A DNA stretch of 35,114 nucleotides from Clostridia bacterium (GTDB lineage Bacteria; Bacillota; Clostridia; Oscillospirales; Acutalibacteraceae). The notes below the pieces were generated by a model, which was given only the letters and a program-made list of their open reading frames with translations, was not told where the DNA came from and searched no databases. The stretch is from the NCBI GenBank assembly GCA_017449935.1, contig JAFSYP010000078.1:1-35114 (forward strand), in the 5' to 3' direction. Both the position numbers and the translations under genes were made by a program. Shown one piece after another: positions 25,994 through 33,829 of the stretch. How positions within the stretch are numbered: the first letter of the stretch is position 1; the number at the start of each line of letters is the position of its first letter.

Positions 25994-27873
25994 TTCTTGC
26001 TTTTACCGCCTTTTTTGTTTGAATCGGGATGCGCGCCCGTGCCGCCGCGCCCGTGCCGCGGACGGGACGCCGGCGCGTTCTTCGGCCGCACCAGACATTT
26101 GCCGCCAGTTCCGATCAGATCGCGCCGGTTCGCGCGGATGAGCGCCTCGCGCACCAATTCGGCGTTCTGCGGACGGCTCCACTGCAGCAGCGCGCGCTGC
26201 AGCGCTTTTTCATGCGGGTCGGTCACGACGTAGACCTTTTTGCCCGTCAGGGGATTGATCCCCGTATAATACATCACGGTGGAAGCCGTGCCGGGCGTGG
26301 GATAAAAATCCTGCACCTGCTCGGGACGGCAGTGATTTCGTTTCAGATAGCACGCGAGCGTCGCCGCGTCCTGCAGCGTGCTGCCCGGATGGCTGCTCAT
26401 CAGATACGGCACAAGATACTGCTCCTTGCCGCACGCCGCGGTCAGGCGGAAGAACGCCTTGCAGAAGCGGTCGTACACGTCGACGCCGGGCTTGCCCATA
26501 AGAGAGAGCACATTGTCGCAGCAGTGCTCCGGCGCGACCTTGAGCTGGCCGCTGACGTGGTCGCGCACGAGCTTGCGGAAAAACGATTCGTCCTTATCGT
26601 AGATCAGATAATCATAGCGGATGCCGGAGCGGATGAATACCTTCTTGACGCCGGGCACGCGCTCGACGCGCCGCAGCAGCTCCAGATATTCGCTGTGGTC
26701 GACGCGCAGATTTTTGCAGGGCGTCGGCGCCAGACACTTGCGGTTCGTGCAGACGCCGTTTTTGATCTGCTGCTCGCACGCCGGATAGCGGAAGTTCGCC
26801 GTCGGTCCGCCGACGTCGTGGATGAAGCCTTTGAAGCCGGGCAGATGCGTCAGCAGCTCCGCCTCGCGCACGACCGATTCAATGCTGCGCGAGCGCACGC
26901 TGCGTCCCTGATGAAACGCGAGCGCACAAAAATTGCATCCGCCGAAGCACCCACGGTTGTGGGTGATCGAAAACTTGACCTCCTCGATCGCCGGCACGCC
27001 GCCCTCGCTGCGGTAGACGGGGTGGTAATCGCGCACGAACGGCAGCTCATACAGCGCGTCGAGCTCCTCGCGCTCGAGCGGCGGCTGCGGCGGATTCTGC
27101 ACCAGCAGCTTATCGCCGTACTTTTCCGTGATCGCGCGTCCGGTGATCGCGTCCTGCTCGCGGTACTGCGCGCCGAACGCACGCGCGTACAGCCGTTTAT
27201 CGTGCCGCAGCTGTTCATAATCCCAGCCGCCGACCGCATCGAAATGCAGCTTCTCGCCCGCGTCGGCCAGATACGCCGTACCGCGCACGTCGCGAATTTT
27301 CCGGATCGGAACGCCCCTGTCCAGCAGGGACGCGATGCGCAGGATGGCGCGCTCGCCCATGCCGTAGCTGAGCAGATCCGCGCCCGACTCCACGAGGATG
27401 CTCGGACGCATTTTGTCGTCCCAGTAGTCGTAATGCGCGAAACGGCGCAGCGACGCTTCCAGCCCGCCGATGACGATCGGCACGTCGCCGAACGCTTCGC
27501 GGATGCGTTTACAGTAAACCGTGACCGCCCGGTCGGGACGGCGTCCCGGCTTGCCGCCGGGCGAATAATAATCCGTCGCGCGCCTGTGCTTGGCGACTGT
27601 GTAGTGCGCCACCATGGAGTCGATATTGCCGGCCGTGACAAGAAAGCCCAGCCGCGGCAGACCGAAGCGTCTGAAGTCCTCCGCCGAACGGAAATCCGGC
27701 TGCGCGAGGATCGCCACGCGGAAGCCTTCGCGCTCCAACAGACGCGACAGCAGCGCCGCACCGAACGTCGGATGGTCGACGTACGCGTCGCCCGTCACGT
27801 AAACAAAATCCGGAACGTCCCAGCCGCGCGACTCCATATCGCGGCGGGAGATCGGCAAAAACGTCGTATTCAT
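25990..27873 (-). CDS. ygiQ: YgiQ-family radical SAM protein
   Basis: 627 residues. The N-terminal YgiQ domain (about 20-290) has the VTGDAYVDHPTFG opening and a YYSPGG motif. The radical SAM motif CxxxCxxC (Cys309, Cys313, Cys316; RGCFGGCNFC) binds the [4Fe-4S] cluster. A Lys/Arg-rich, Gly-rich tail ends the protein, which may touch RNA. The biochemical reaction of the family is not established to my knowledge. Start and stop both overlap neighbours by 4 bases (ATGA), so it is tightly coupled to the O-antigen-ligase-like gene and the EamA gene. Confidence 0.95.
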   Translation of the reverse strand: MNTTFLPISRRDMESRGWDVPDFVYVTGDAYVDHPTFGAALLSRLLEREGFRVAILAQPDFRSAEDFRRFGLPRLGFLVTAGNIDSMVAHYTVAKHRRATDYYSPGGKPGRRPDRAVTVYCKRIREAFGDVPIVIGGLEASLRRFAHYDYWDDKMRPSILVESGADLLSYGMGERAILRIASLLDRGVPIRKIRDVRGTAYLADAGEKLHFDAVGGWDYEQLRHDKRLYARAFGAQYREQDAITGRAITEKYGDKLLVQNPPQPPLEREELDALYELPFVRDYHPVYRSEGGVPAIEEVKFSITHNRGCFGGCNFCALAFHQGRSVRSRSIESVVREAELLTHLPGFKGFIHDVGGPTANFRYPACEQQIKNGVCTNRKCLAPTPCKNLRVDHSEYLELLRRVERVPGVKKVFIRSGIRYDYLIYDKDESFFRKLVRDHVSGQLKVAPEHCCDNVLSLMGKPGVDVYDRFCKAFFRLTAACGKEQYLVPYLMSSHPGSTLQDAATLACYLKRNHCRPEQVQDFYPTPGTASTVMYYTGINPLTGKKVYVVTDPHEKALQRALLQWSRPQNAELVREALIRANRRDLIGTGGKCLVRPKNAPASRPRHGRGGTGAHPDSNKKGGKSKK

Positions 27874-29225
27874 AGTCTTTCCCCAACAGATGCGGTTTCA
27901 TGTGCCGCATCCCCGGAAGCGTCCGTCTTCACGTCCGCCGGTTGTGCATAAATGCGCGCCGCGCACGACGCCAGCCCCATCGCCATCCAGAAATAACAGA
28001 TGGGTTTGAGCCCGTAAAACAGGTAGTCCGACATCCCGCACGCGCAGAACGCCGCGAGACTTGCCAGCAGCGTGACCGCGGCGCCGCGCGCCCTGCCGCC
28101 CTGCCGCGTCAGCCGCAGCAGCTGCACGGCGGCGACGGCCAGCATCGCCAGGAAAAGCGCCGCGCCGACGACGCCGTTTTCGAGCAAAAATTCCAAGATC
28201 AGATTATGCGCGTGCGGCTGTTGAATATGATAGATCTCATGCAGCATGTTCCGCACGTTCCCCACGCCGGTGCCGTACCCGAACAGCCAGTGACCGCGCA
28301 GCATCTGAAAGCAGGCGCGCCAGATGTTCGCGTGTGTGCTGACGGAAATATCCTCCGCGTGGAAGAGCGTCAGCAGCCGCCGGAACACGCCGCGCGCCGA
28401 GACGGACAAGCCCGCCAGCACGACGGCGCCCGCGACCGCAAGACGCCACGCGTACCGCCGCCCGTAAAACAGCAGCACGACGAAAACGACCGCGACCGCA
28501 AGATACGGGCCGCGCGAATAGGAGCAGGCGACGCCGCCGATCGCAAGTCCGAGACACACGAGCGAGATCACGCGCTTTTTGCGGCTGTCGCCGTAAAACA
28601 CACCGTAGGCGCACAGCGGCAGCATCATGCAGAGAAACACGGCGAAAAAGATCGGGTTGGTGAACGTGCCGCTGGCACGGTCGCGTATGGCGATGAACTG
28701 CGTGCGCTGAAGCACGGAAAGCATATTCTTCGGCCAGATGCGCACCGCGAGATCGGCCACATGCATATCCAGCATGTGCCAGAACGGATTCAGACAGGTT
28801 TCAAGCGGCTTTGCGACGCGGCCGCCGTAGTGGAACAGCAGCATTTGCAGAATACCGATCCCGCCGGCAGCGCCGCCGCCGAGCGCGCCGCAGAATATCA
28901 CCGCGTCCAGACGCGCGGCGGAATCCACGGACTGCTGCATCATGCGGCTGCCGAGCAGGAAGAAGCCCCACAGAAAGAGGATCGATACCGCGGAGACGCG
29001 CGCGTGCGAATAGAGCACGCCGACGAACATCCAGCCGTACAGCGTGAGCGCGATCTTTTCCGGCAGCGAAAGCGGCGCCTTCCCGCGCCGCAGGATGCAG
29101 GCGTACGCGGCGACGCAGAAAACGGGCATCAGGTATTCCGGCAGCAGAGCCGCCAGCGCAAATACCGCCGCAGCCAACTGCCACCGTCCCGGGTTTTCCC
29201 GCAGAAACCTCCGCACCGATTTCAT
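27870..29225 (-). CDS. O-antigen ligase/polymerase-family membrane protein
   Basis: 451 residues, about eleven membrane helices, with the long outer loop of the Wzy/WaaL (O-antigen_lig) fold. The family motif is visible near the loop end as QPHAHNLILEFLLENGVVG (about 345-363). It probably joins or polymerises surface glycans (capsule, teichoic or cell-surface sugar polymers), acting outside the membrane. The ATG at 29225 is favoured over an ATG 6 bases upstream because the SD AAAGG is then 7 bases away. It heads the five-gene operon ending at 22724 and has a consensus promoter. No other glycan gene is adjacent. Confidence 0.87.
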   Translation of the reverse strand: MKSVRRFLRENPGRWQLAAAVFALAALLPEYLMPVFCVAAYACILRRGKAPLSLPEKIALTLYGWMFVGVLYSHARVSAVSILFLWGFFLLGSRMMQQSVDSAARLDAVIFCGALGGGAAGGIGILQMLLFHYGGRVAKPLETCLNPFWHMLDMHVADLAVRIWPKNMLSVLQRTQFIAIRDRASGTFTNPIFFAVFLCMMLPLCAYGVFYGDSRKKRVISLVCLGLAIGGVACSYSRGPYLAVAVVFVVLLFYGRRYAWRLAVAGAVVLAGLSVSARGVFRRLLTLFHAEDISVSTHANIWRACFQMLRGHWLFGYGTGVGNVRNMLHEIYHIQQPHAHNLILEFLLENGVVGAALFLAMLAVAAVQLLRLTRQGGRARGAAVTLLASLAAFCACGMSDYLFYGLKPICYFWMAMGLASCAARIYAQPADVKTDASGDAAHETASVGERL

Positions 29226-29257
29226 AGACATACCTTTCTAAAATAGTATTTCACTTT

Positions 29258-29286
29258 ATTATACCGAAAAACGCGCCGTCTTGCAA
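29258..29286 (-). promoter_or_regulatory. Promoter of the O-antigen-ligase/ygiQ operon
   Basis: Minus strand: -35 TTGCAA (29281-29286), 17-base spacer, -10 TATAAT (29258-29263), about 35 bases upstream of the start codon. Near-consensus. Confidence 0.85.
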
Positions 29287-29324
29287 GAGTTTTTTTGCAA
29301 GAATCTGTCGCAAAACAAGGACAG

Positions 29325-29355
29325 AAAAAGTTACAGCCGCACGCGGCGGCTGTAA
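29325..29355 (-). terminator. Terminator after the 29368 lipoprotein gene
   Basis: Stem TTACAGCCGC with GCGGCTGTAA (10 bp, 5-base loop). On the minus strand CTTTTTC follows. It lies 12 bases after the stop at 29368 and clears the way for the promoter at 29258. Confidence 0.85.
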
Positions 29356-29367
29356 ACATCGGACGTT

Positions 29368-30156
29368 TTATTCAAAAGGCTCCACGCGGGAGATCGACCA
29401 CCAGCGCAGGCCGTCTTTTTCCTCGACGGTCACGTCGACGAACGCGGACGCGGCATGGCGCATCGTGTTTTCTCCGTCCGCGACCAGCAGCTCCGCCGTC
29501 AGACGGTTCTGTCCGCTTTCCAGCGTTTGGAAAGCGCGGATATGCGTTTCGTACCCCTCGAGGCCCGTGGGCAGACTGGTGAAATAGCCGAAGCCGTTAT
29601 CATAATAGTATCCCTCGGCCGAATACGTCCAGTCCGGACGCACATGGAACACGTCGCCGAAAAGGAACTGCAGCACGCTCTCGTCGACCTTGTAGTATTC
29701 GTCCGGGAACTGTCCGCACGGGTCCGGCGCGTCGAGCACGGAGAGCTTTTCATACTTGCCGTGCGTGTGCGCGGGATCGAACGTATCGTAAATATAGAAC
29801 AGTCCCCACGGCACCGTCCCGTTGGTCAGGTACGGCAGGACGTCTTTGACCGTCGCGACCGGCTGCGGCTCCAGCGGATTATAAAAGAACTGCACCCACA
29901 GCGCCTTTTCCAGCGCTTCCACGTCCGCCGCCGTCACGCCTTTCGGTAAGGTGACGGAGCCGGTGTTCGTTTCGAGCGCGGCCAGCGTGGAAAGCTCCTC
30001 CTGCCGCGTCGGCTCGGTCTGCGTCTCGGCGGTCGTCGCCTGCGTCGAGGGCGCCGCCCACGGCTTCGGGCCGTCGTCCGTCTTTTTCTTGCCGGCGCAT
30101 CCGGACAGCAGGACCAGAAGCGCCAGAAGCAGAACCGGTATACGTATTCTTTTCAC
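29368..30156 (-). CDS. Lipoprotein of unknown function
   Basis: 262 residues. Signal peptide with lipobox LSGC (lipidated Cys20), then a Thr/Gln-rich spacer (about 30-55) and a compact folded domain (about 70-262) rich in Tyr and Phe. The domain has an N-terminal KALWVQFFYNPLEP stretch and a C-terminal strand ending RWWSISRVEPFE. No family recognised. The start is GTG (30154-30156) with GAGGG upstream. It is transcribed alone from a TTGACA promoter, divergent from the YitT-like/deoB operon, and has its own terminator. Confidence 0.82.
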   Translation of the reverse strand: MKRIRIPVLLLALLVLLSGCAGKKKTDDGPKPWAAPSTQATTAETQTEPTRQEELSTLAALETNTGSVTLPKGVTAADVEALEKALWVQFFYNPLEPQPVATVKDVLPYLTNGTVPWGLFYIYDTFDPAHTHGKYEKLSVLDAPDPCGQFPDEYYKVDESVLQFLFGDVFHVRPDWTYSAEGYYYDNGFGYFTSLPTGLEGYETHIRAFQTLESGQNRLTAELLVADGENTMRHAASAFVDVTVEEKDGLRWWSISRVEPFE

Positions 30157-30179
30157 AAAGCATCCCTCATTTCGGTCTC

Positions 30180-30208
30180 AGCGTACCATAGCGCCGTTTT
30201 TTTGTCAA
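30180..30208 (-). promoter_or_regulatory. Promoter of the 29368 lipoprotein gene
   Basis: Minus strand: -35 TTGACA (30203-30208), 17-base spacer, -10 TACGCT (30180-30185). Its -35 is only 17 bases from the divergent -35 at 30226, so one regulator could control both directions. Confidence 0.7.
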
Positions 30209-30225
30209 GAAAAACCTGTCGGGTG

Positions 30226-30255
30226 TTGCAACGCACAGACGGCGTATGGTATAAT
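30226..30255 (+). promoter_or_regulatory. Promoter of the YitT-like/deoB/nrdG operon
   Basis: -35 TTGCAA (30226-30231), 18-base spacer, -10 TATAAT (30250-30255), with a 60-base leader to the ATG at 30316. It is back to back with the promoter at 30180-30208. Confidence 0.8.
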
Positions 30256-30315
30256 ATTAATCGTTCCGCACAAAGAAACGTAAAGTCTGCAAAAAACACA
30301 TTAGGAGCTGTTGCT

Positions 30316-31011
30316 ATGCGAAAGCTGCGCCTGCCCGCGGAAGCGGTTTATCTCGCCGCTGTCCTGCTGCTGTCCTTTTCCGTCGCGATGGCGGCCTGTA
30401 CCGATTTCGGCATCTCCATGATCGCCGCGCCTGCGTACATCCTGTCCGAAAAGCTGCCGCTGACCTTCGGCCAGTGCGAGTATGCGGTGCAGGGACTGCT
30501 GTTCGCCGCGTTCTGCATCCTGATGCGAAAAGTCCGGCTCGTCTACTTCAGCGCGTTCCTGACCGGCCTGCTGTACGGCGGCGCGCTCGATCTGTGGCGC
30601 ATCCTGATCCCGCACTTCAACCCCGCCGTGACCGCGCCGGGCGCGCTGCCCTTTGCGCTGCGAATCGTCTATTTCGTCGCGAGCATGGTGATCTGCTCTT
30701 TTTCCATCGCCCTGTTTTTCCATACATATTTGTACCCGCAGGTCTACGACTTTTTCGTCAAGGGCGTCTCGGCACATTTCCGTCTCAACCGCACGCGGTT
30801 CAAGCAAGGCTTCGACGCGTCGTGCCTGATCGTGTCGTGCGTGCTGACGCTCGCGCTGTTCCGCCGCTTTGTCGGCATCGGCTGGGGGACGCTCGTCATT
30901 ACGCTGTGCAACGGCTTTTTGATCGGCAAATTCGGCGAACTGTTCGACAAAACGCTGCGCGTCGAGCCGCTGTTCCCGCGCTTTGCGAAGCATTTTGATT
31001 TGGAGAGTTAA
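30316..31011 (+). CDS. YitT/YczE-like (DUF6198-type) membrane protein
   Basis: 231 residues with about five membrane helices. The pattern GISMIAAPAYILSEKL (about 33-48) and GLLYGGALDLW (about 82-92) is typical of the YczE/YyaS/YitT group. Role unknown; some relatives are linked to small-molecule transport or peptide-antibiotic production. The ATG at 30316 has TAGGAG 8 bases upstream. The frame is open further upstream but without support. The deoB ATG starts 3 bases after the stop, so they share an operon. Confidence 0.85.
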   Translation: MRKLRLPAEAVYLAAVLLLSFSVAMAACTDFGISMIAAPAYILSEKLPLTFGQCEYAVQGLLFAAFCILMRKVRLVYFSAFLTGLLYGGALDLWRILIPHFNPAVTAPGALPFALRIVYFVASMVICSFSIALFFHTYLYPQVYDFFVKGVSAHFRLNRTRFKQGFDASCLIVSCVLTLALFRRFVGIGWGTLVITLCNGFLIGKFGELFDKTLRVEPLFPRFAKHFDLES

Positions 31012-31014
31012 ACC

Positions 31015-32148
31015 ATGAAACGTGTTTTCTGGATCGTCGCGGACAGTCTCGGCGTCGGCGCGCTGCCGGACGCGGCGGCTTTCGGCGACGCGGGCGCGAA
31101 TACGCTCGGCAGTCTTCGGAAAAGCGGCGCGCTGCGCGTCCCGTGTCTTGAAAGGCTGGGGCTGTTCCGCACTTCGGACGGCACGGGGCCGTTTTCCTGC
31201 GTCTGCGGCAAAGCGGCCGAAGCGTCCAAAGGCAAGGACACCGTGACCGGACACTGGGAGATGTGCGGCGTGATCTCGCCGAAGCCGTTTCCCGTATATC
31301 CGGACGGCTTCCCGCCCGAAGTGATCGACGCGTTCCGCGAGCGCGTGGGACGCGGCGTGCTGTGCAATCGCCCCTATTCCGGCACCGAGGTCATCCGCGA
31401 CTACGGCGAGGAGCATCTGCGCACGGGGAAGCTGATCGTCTACACCTCCGCCGACAGCGTGTTCCAGATCGCGGCGCACACACAGGTCGTGTCCGAGCAG
31501 GAGTTGTATTCGATCTGCCGCGCGGCGCGGGAGCTTTTGCAGGGTGAGCACGCCGTCGGGCGTGTGATCGCGCGTCCGTTCTGCGGCGAATGGCCGTTCA
31601 CGCGCACGGCGGGGCGGCACGATTTCCCGCTGCCGCCGCCGACGGAAACCGTCCTCGACGCGATATGCGGCGCAGGACAAAAGGTCGTCGCGGTCGGCAA
31701 GATCGGCGACGTCTTTTCCATGCGCGGGATCACGGAGCATATCCCGACCCAAAACAACGGAGAAGGGATGCGCGCCGTCGAGCGCGTCTTCGCGCAGGAC
31801 TTCCGCGGCCTTTGTTACGTCAATCTCGTGGACTTCGACATGCTCTACGGCCACCGGCGCGATACGGCGGGCTACGCCGCGGCGCTGAACGCGCTGGACG
31901 CCTTTCTCCGAGAGCTTCTGCCGCGCTTCGGCGACGGCGACGCGCTGCTGCTGACCGGCGACCACGGCTGCGATCCCGGTTTTTCCGGCACGGATCACAC
32001 GCGCGAATATGTGCCGATCCTGCTTTGGAGCCCGTCGCTGAGCACCAAAGACGTCGGTACGCGCAAGACGTTCGCCGACATGGGCGCGAGCGTCGCCGCG
32101 CTTTTGTCCGTCCCGTGGAGGGGCGCGGGCACAGCCTTTATTGAATAA
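31015..32148 (+). CDS. deoB: Phosphopentomutase
   Basis: 377 residues. Interconverts (deoxy)ribose 1-phosphate and 5-phosphate in nucleoside salvage, using two Mn2+. Alkaline-phosphatase-fold motifs are in order: the metal-binding Asp10 in VADSLGVGALPD, the nucleophile loop KDTVTGHWE (about 74-82), and the late metal ligands TGDHGCDP and DHTREYVP. The cap domain lies between, near 95-215. The length is slightly below the usual 390. The SD GGAGAG is in the end of the upstream gene. Grouping with nrdG and close to nrdD ties it to deoxynucleotide metabolism. Confidence 0.97.
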   Translation: MKRVFWIVADSLGVGALPDAAAFGDAGANTLGSLRKSGALRVPCLERLGLFRTSDGTGPFSCVCGKAAEASKGKDTVTGHWEMCGVISPKPFPVYPDGFPPEVIDAFRERVGRGVLCNRPYSGTEVIRDYGEEHLRTGKLIVYTSADSVFQIAAHTQVVSEQELYSICRAARELLQGEHAVGRVIARPFCGEWPFTRTAGRHDFPLPPPTETVLDAICGAGQKVVAVGKIGDVFSMRGITEHIPTQNNGEGMRAVERVFAQDFRGLCYVNLVDFDMLYGHRRDTAGYAAALNALDAFLRELLPRFGDGDALLLTGDHGCDPGFSGTDHTREYVPILLWSPSLSTKDVGTRKTFADMGASVAALLSVPWRGAGTAFIE

Positions 32149-32165
32149 TAGAATAGGAGAAAGCC

Positions 32166-32858
32166 ATGAAAATATACGGCTTGCAAAAACTGACATTGCT
32201 CGATTTTCCGGAGCGCGTCGCCTGCACGGTCTTTCTCGGCGGGTGCAATCTGCGCTGTCCGTTCTGCCACAACAGTGTGCTGGTCTTTCCCGAACCGGAG
32301 GACGAAACGATGCAGGAGGACGAATTCTTCCGCTTTCTCGAGAAGCGCAAAGGCGTCCTCGACGGCGTGGCGATCACCGGCGGCGAACCGCTGCTGACGG
32401 CGGACGTGCTGCCCTTCATCGAACGCGTCAAGGCGATGGGGTATGCGGTCAAGCTCGACACCAACGGCTCCTTCCCCGCGCGGCTGCGCGAGCTTGCGGA
32501 AGCGGGGCTGGTGGACTACGTCGCGATGGATATAAAGAATTCCCCGGAAAAATATGCCGTCACCTGCGGACTGCCGATGTTCGACCTGTCCAAGGTGCGG
32601 CAAAGCGCGGCGTTCCTGAAAGAGGGAAATATCCCGTATGAATTCCGCACGACGGTCGTCGACGAATTCCACGAGGCCGCCGATATGGAGGCCATCGGCC
32701 GCTGGATCGCCGGCGCGCGCGCGTACTATCTGCAAAACTTCGTCGACTCCGGCGCGTGCATCCGCGACGGCCTGCATGCCAAATCGCCGCAGGAGCTGCA
32801 GCTTTTCCGCAGCCTGCTGACAAAATACGTGCCGAATACGCAGATCCGGGGGATATGA
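32166..32858 (+). CDS. nrdG: Anaerobic ribonucleotide reductase activating protein (radical SAM)
   Basis: 230 residues of the NrdG-type glycyl-radical activase family. The cluster motif CxxxCxxC is GGCNLRCPFCHN (Cys27, Cys31, Cys34), followed by ITGGEPLL (about 70-77) for SAM binding. It makes the glycyl radical on NrdD. The start has GGAG and 6-base spacing. It is 17 bases after deoB and ends in a strong terminator. Its probable partner nrdD is the next + strand gene, about 1.1 kb on, across a toxin-antitoxin pair. Other radical-activating families share the motif, so the partner is inferred from context. Confidence 0.92.
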   Translation: MKIYGLQKLTLLDFPERVACTVFLGGCNLRCPFCHNSVLVFPEPEDETMQEDEFFRFLEKRKGVLDGVAITGGEPLLTADVLPFIERVKAMGYAVKLDTNGSFPARLRELAEAGLVDYVAMDIKNSPEKYAVTCGLPMFDLSKVRQSAAFLKEGNIPYEFRTTVVDEFHEAADMEAIGRWIAGARAYYLQNFVDSGACIRDGLHAKSPQELQLFRSLLTKYVPNTQIRGI

Positions 32859-32863
32859 ATTCC

Positions 32864-32897
32864 CCCGCGCCGAAGTTTTTCTCCGCGGGTTTTTTTT
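32864..32897 (+). terminator. Terminator of the deoB/nrdG operon
   Basis: CCCGCG pairs with CGCGGG across a 14-base loop, followed by eight T. It starts 5 bases after the nrdG stop. Confidence 0.85.
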
Positions 32898-32923
32898 GAT
32901 TCTTCACGAAATTATGTGGGGCA

Positions 32924-32952
32924 AAAGAAAGCCTCCCTTGTGCAAAGGGAGG
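32924..32952 (-). terminator. Likely terminator of the toxin-antitoxin operon, inside the repeat
   Basis: Minus-strand stem CCTCCCTT/AAGGGAGG (5-base loop, 32932-32952) is followed by CTTTCTTTT. It lies about 60 bases past the toxin stop at 33012. This is the first stem of the palindromic repeat, apparently serving as an intrinsic terminator. Confidence 0.7.
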
Positions 32953-32983
32953 TGGTACGCCGAAGGCGTGACGGAAGAATTGT
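32929..32983. repeat. Palindromic intergenic repeat of the GCCTCCC...GGGAGG...GCCGAAGGCG type
   Basis: Contains GCCTCCCTTGTGCAAAGGGAGG, then GGTACGCCGAAGGCGTGACGG, i.e. two stem-loops in tandem. This resembles a widespread short repeat in Oscillospiraceae-like genomes (a GGGAGG...ACGCCGAAGGCGTGACGGA unit). Single copy here. On the minus strand the first stem is followed by CTTTCTTTT, so it can also act as a terminator for the toxin-antitoxin operon. Confidence 0.6.
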
Positions 32984-33011
32984 ATACAGTAAAAGAAATC
33001 TGTCCTTTCAA

Positions 33012-33335
33012 TTAGTCGTTGGTAATTATCTCCTGTATGTTCCTGCCGCCATAAAAGATACGGTATACCGTCACGGAACGCTCTTCTGAATTGACAGAGT
33101 AAAACGCCAAATAGTTGTCGATCGGCAGTTTGCGGATCTGCAGAGATCGCCACGGTTCCCAATCCACCAAAGCATGACGGGAGGGCATAACAGACAGCGC
33201 GCGGATCCCTTCGCGGATGCGGTCTGTCTGCTTCAATGCGGTAGTTGGTTCCATTAGCATGTGCGCAATATATGCATAGATATTCCGCAGATCTTCAATT
33301 GCAAGCGGCGCGTATTGAACAGCGTATTCTTCCAT
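33012..33335 (-). CDS. RelE/ParE-family toxin
   Basis: 107 residues of the RelE/ParE fold. An N-terminal helical start MEEYAVQYAPLAIEDL..IYAYIA is followed by a beta core with IRKLPIDNYLAFYSVN (about 69-84) and VTVYRIFYGGRN (about 89-100). RelE members cut mRNA on the ribosome; ParE members poison gyrase. Which applies is not clear; the basic residues and C-terminal YGGRN favour a RelE/YoeB-like ribosome-dependent RNase only weakly. The ATG overlaps the antitoxin stop (TGATG), so translation is coupled. Confidence 0.88.
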   Translation of the reverse strand: MEEYAVQYAPLAIEDLRNIYAYIAHMLMEPTTALKQTDRIREGIRALSVMPSRHALVDWEPWRSLQIRKLPIDNYLAFYSVNSEERSVTVYRIFYGGRNIQEIITND

Positions 33336-33637
33336 CAAGCCCTAAACTCCTTCTCCAGCACAGCGTCGACGGCATCCGCAGAAAGCACGCCGTCTTTTGC
33401 GGATTCGACGCCTTTAGCCAGTTCTGTGTCAAACTGTTCTCTCGTCAAGGCGCCCGCAGCGATGAACGGCACGGGAGGAAGCTGCACGTCAAAGGGGATG
33501 CCGCGCGTCAAAATTATTTGACTGTACAGCATTTGAATGATCGCGGACGGTGAAACGCCCAGCTGAGAAAGGATCGATTCCGCGTTTTCCTTGAGGTTTT
33601 TGTCAATGCGCGCATAAACGGCCGAGGTATTTGCCAT
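33335..33637 (-). CDS. RelB/DinJ-family antitoxin
   Basis: 100 residues. The N-terminus MANTSAVYARIDKNLKENAE is a ribbon-helix-helix DNA-binding arm of the RelB/DinJ type, with a helix at about 26-45 (SPSAIIQMLYSQI). The C-terminal half should wrap the toxin. It binds the operator to repress its own operon. The ATG at 33637 is chosen because it begins the canonical MANT arm, 10 bases after AAGGAG. An ATG 6 bases upstream would leave only 4 bases. It precedes the toxin by an overlapping stop/start. Confidence 0.88.
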   Translation of the reverse strand: MANTSAVYARIDKNLKENAESILSQLGVSPSAIIQMLYSQIILTRGIPFDVQLPPVPFIAAGALTREQFDTELAKGVESAKDGVLSADAVDAVLEKEFRA

Positions 33638-33660
33638 GTCCATCACACTCCTTTACGGAT

Positions 33661-33701
33661 AGTATACCACATTGTATCAGCAATTGCAAGCGATTGCAAT
33701 C
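33661..33701 (-). promoter_or_regulatory. Two overlapping promoters of the toxin-antitoxin operon with palindromic -35 sites
   Basis: Minus strand: P1 is TTGCAA (33684-33689), 17 bases, TATACT (33661-33666). P2 is TTGCAA (33694-33699), 17 bases, TACAAT (33671-33676), exactly 10 bases upstream. Both -35 elements are the palindrome TTGCAA within ATTGCAA direct repeats 10 bases apart. They overlap GCAATTGC (33680-33687) and GATTGCAATC (33692-33701). These dyads are plausible operators for the ribbon-helix-helix antitoxin. Confidence 0.7.
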
Positions 33702-33829
33702 GAAATGCTGCAAACTGAAAAGAATTATAAAGACCGTTTGGCCGCATGCCCAAGATAGCGAAAAATATGCAAAAAAAATGGATATTATCCCCATATGTTG
33801 TGGTCATTAAATTTATTTCTATCTATATC
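33702..33829. other. AT-rich gap between the toxin-antitoxin operon and nrdD
   Basis: No gene seen. The stretch is clearly more AT-rich than its neighbours, consistent with an acquired toxin-antitoxin unit. Near its end lies CCCCATATGTTGTGG (33789-33803), which matches 12 of 14 positions of the NrdR-like site at 33907-33920. Confidence 0.5.

Noticed and set aside
26029-27951. 640-residue + frame opposite ygiQ
   Set aside because: Mirror of a clear radical SAM gene.
30301-32196. 631-residue minus frame opposite the YitT-like and deoB genes
   Set aside because: The + strand has the DeoB motifs and tight operon spacing. The minus frame is low-complexity Arg/Ala/Asp.
33603-33794. 63-residue hydrophobic minus frame upstream of the antitoxin
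   Set aside because: It runs across the toxin-antitoxin promoters and the antitoxin start, and has no SD.
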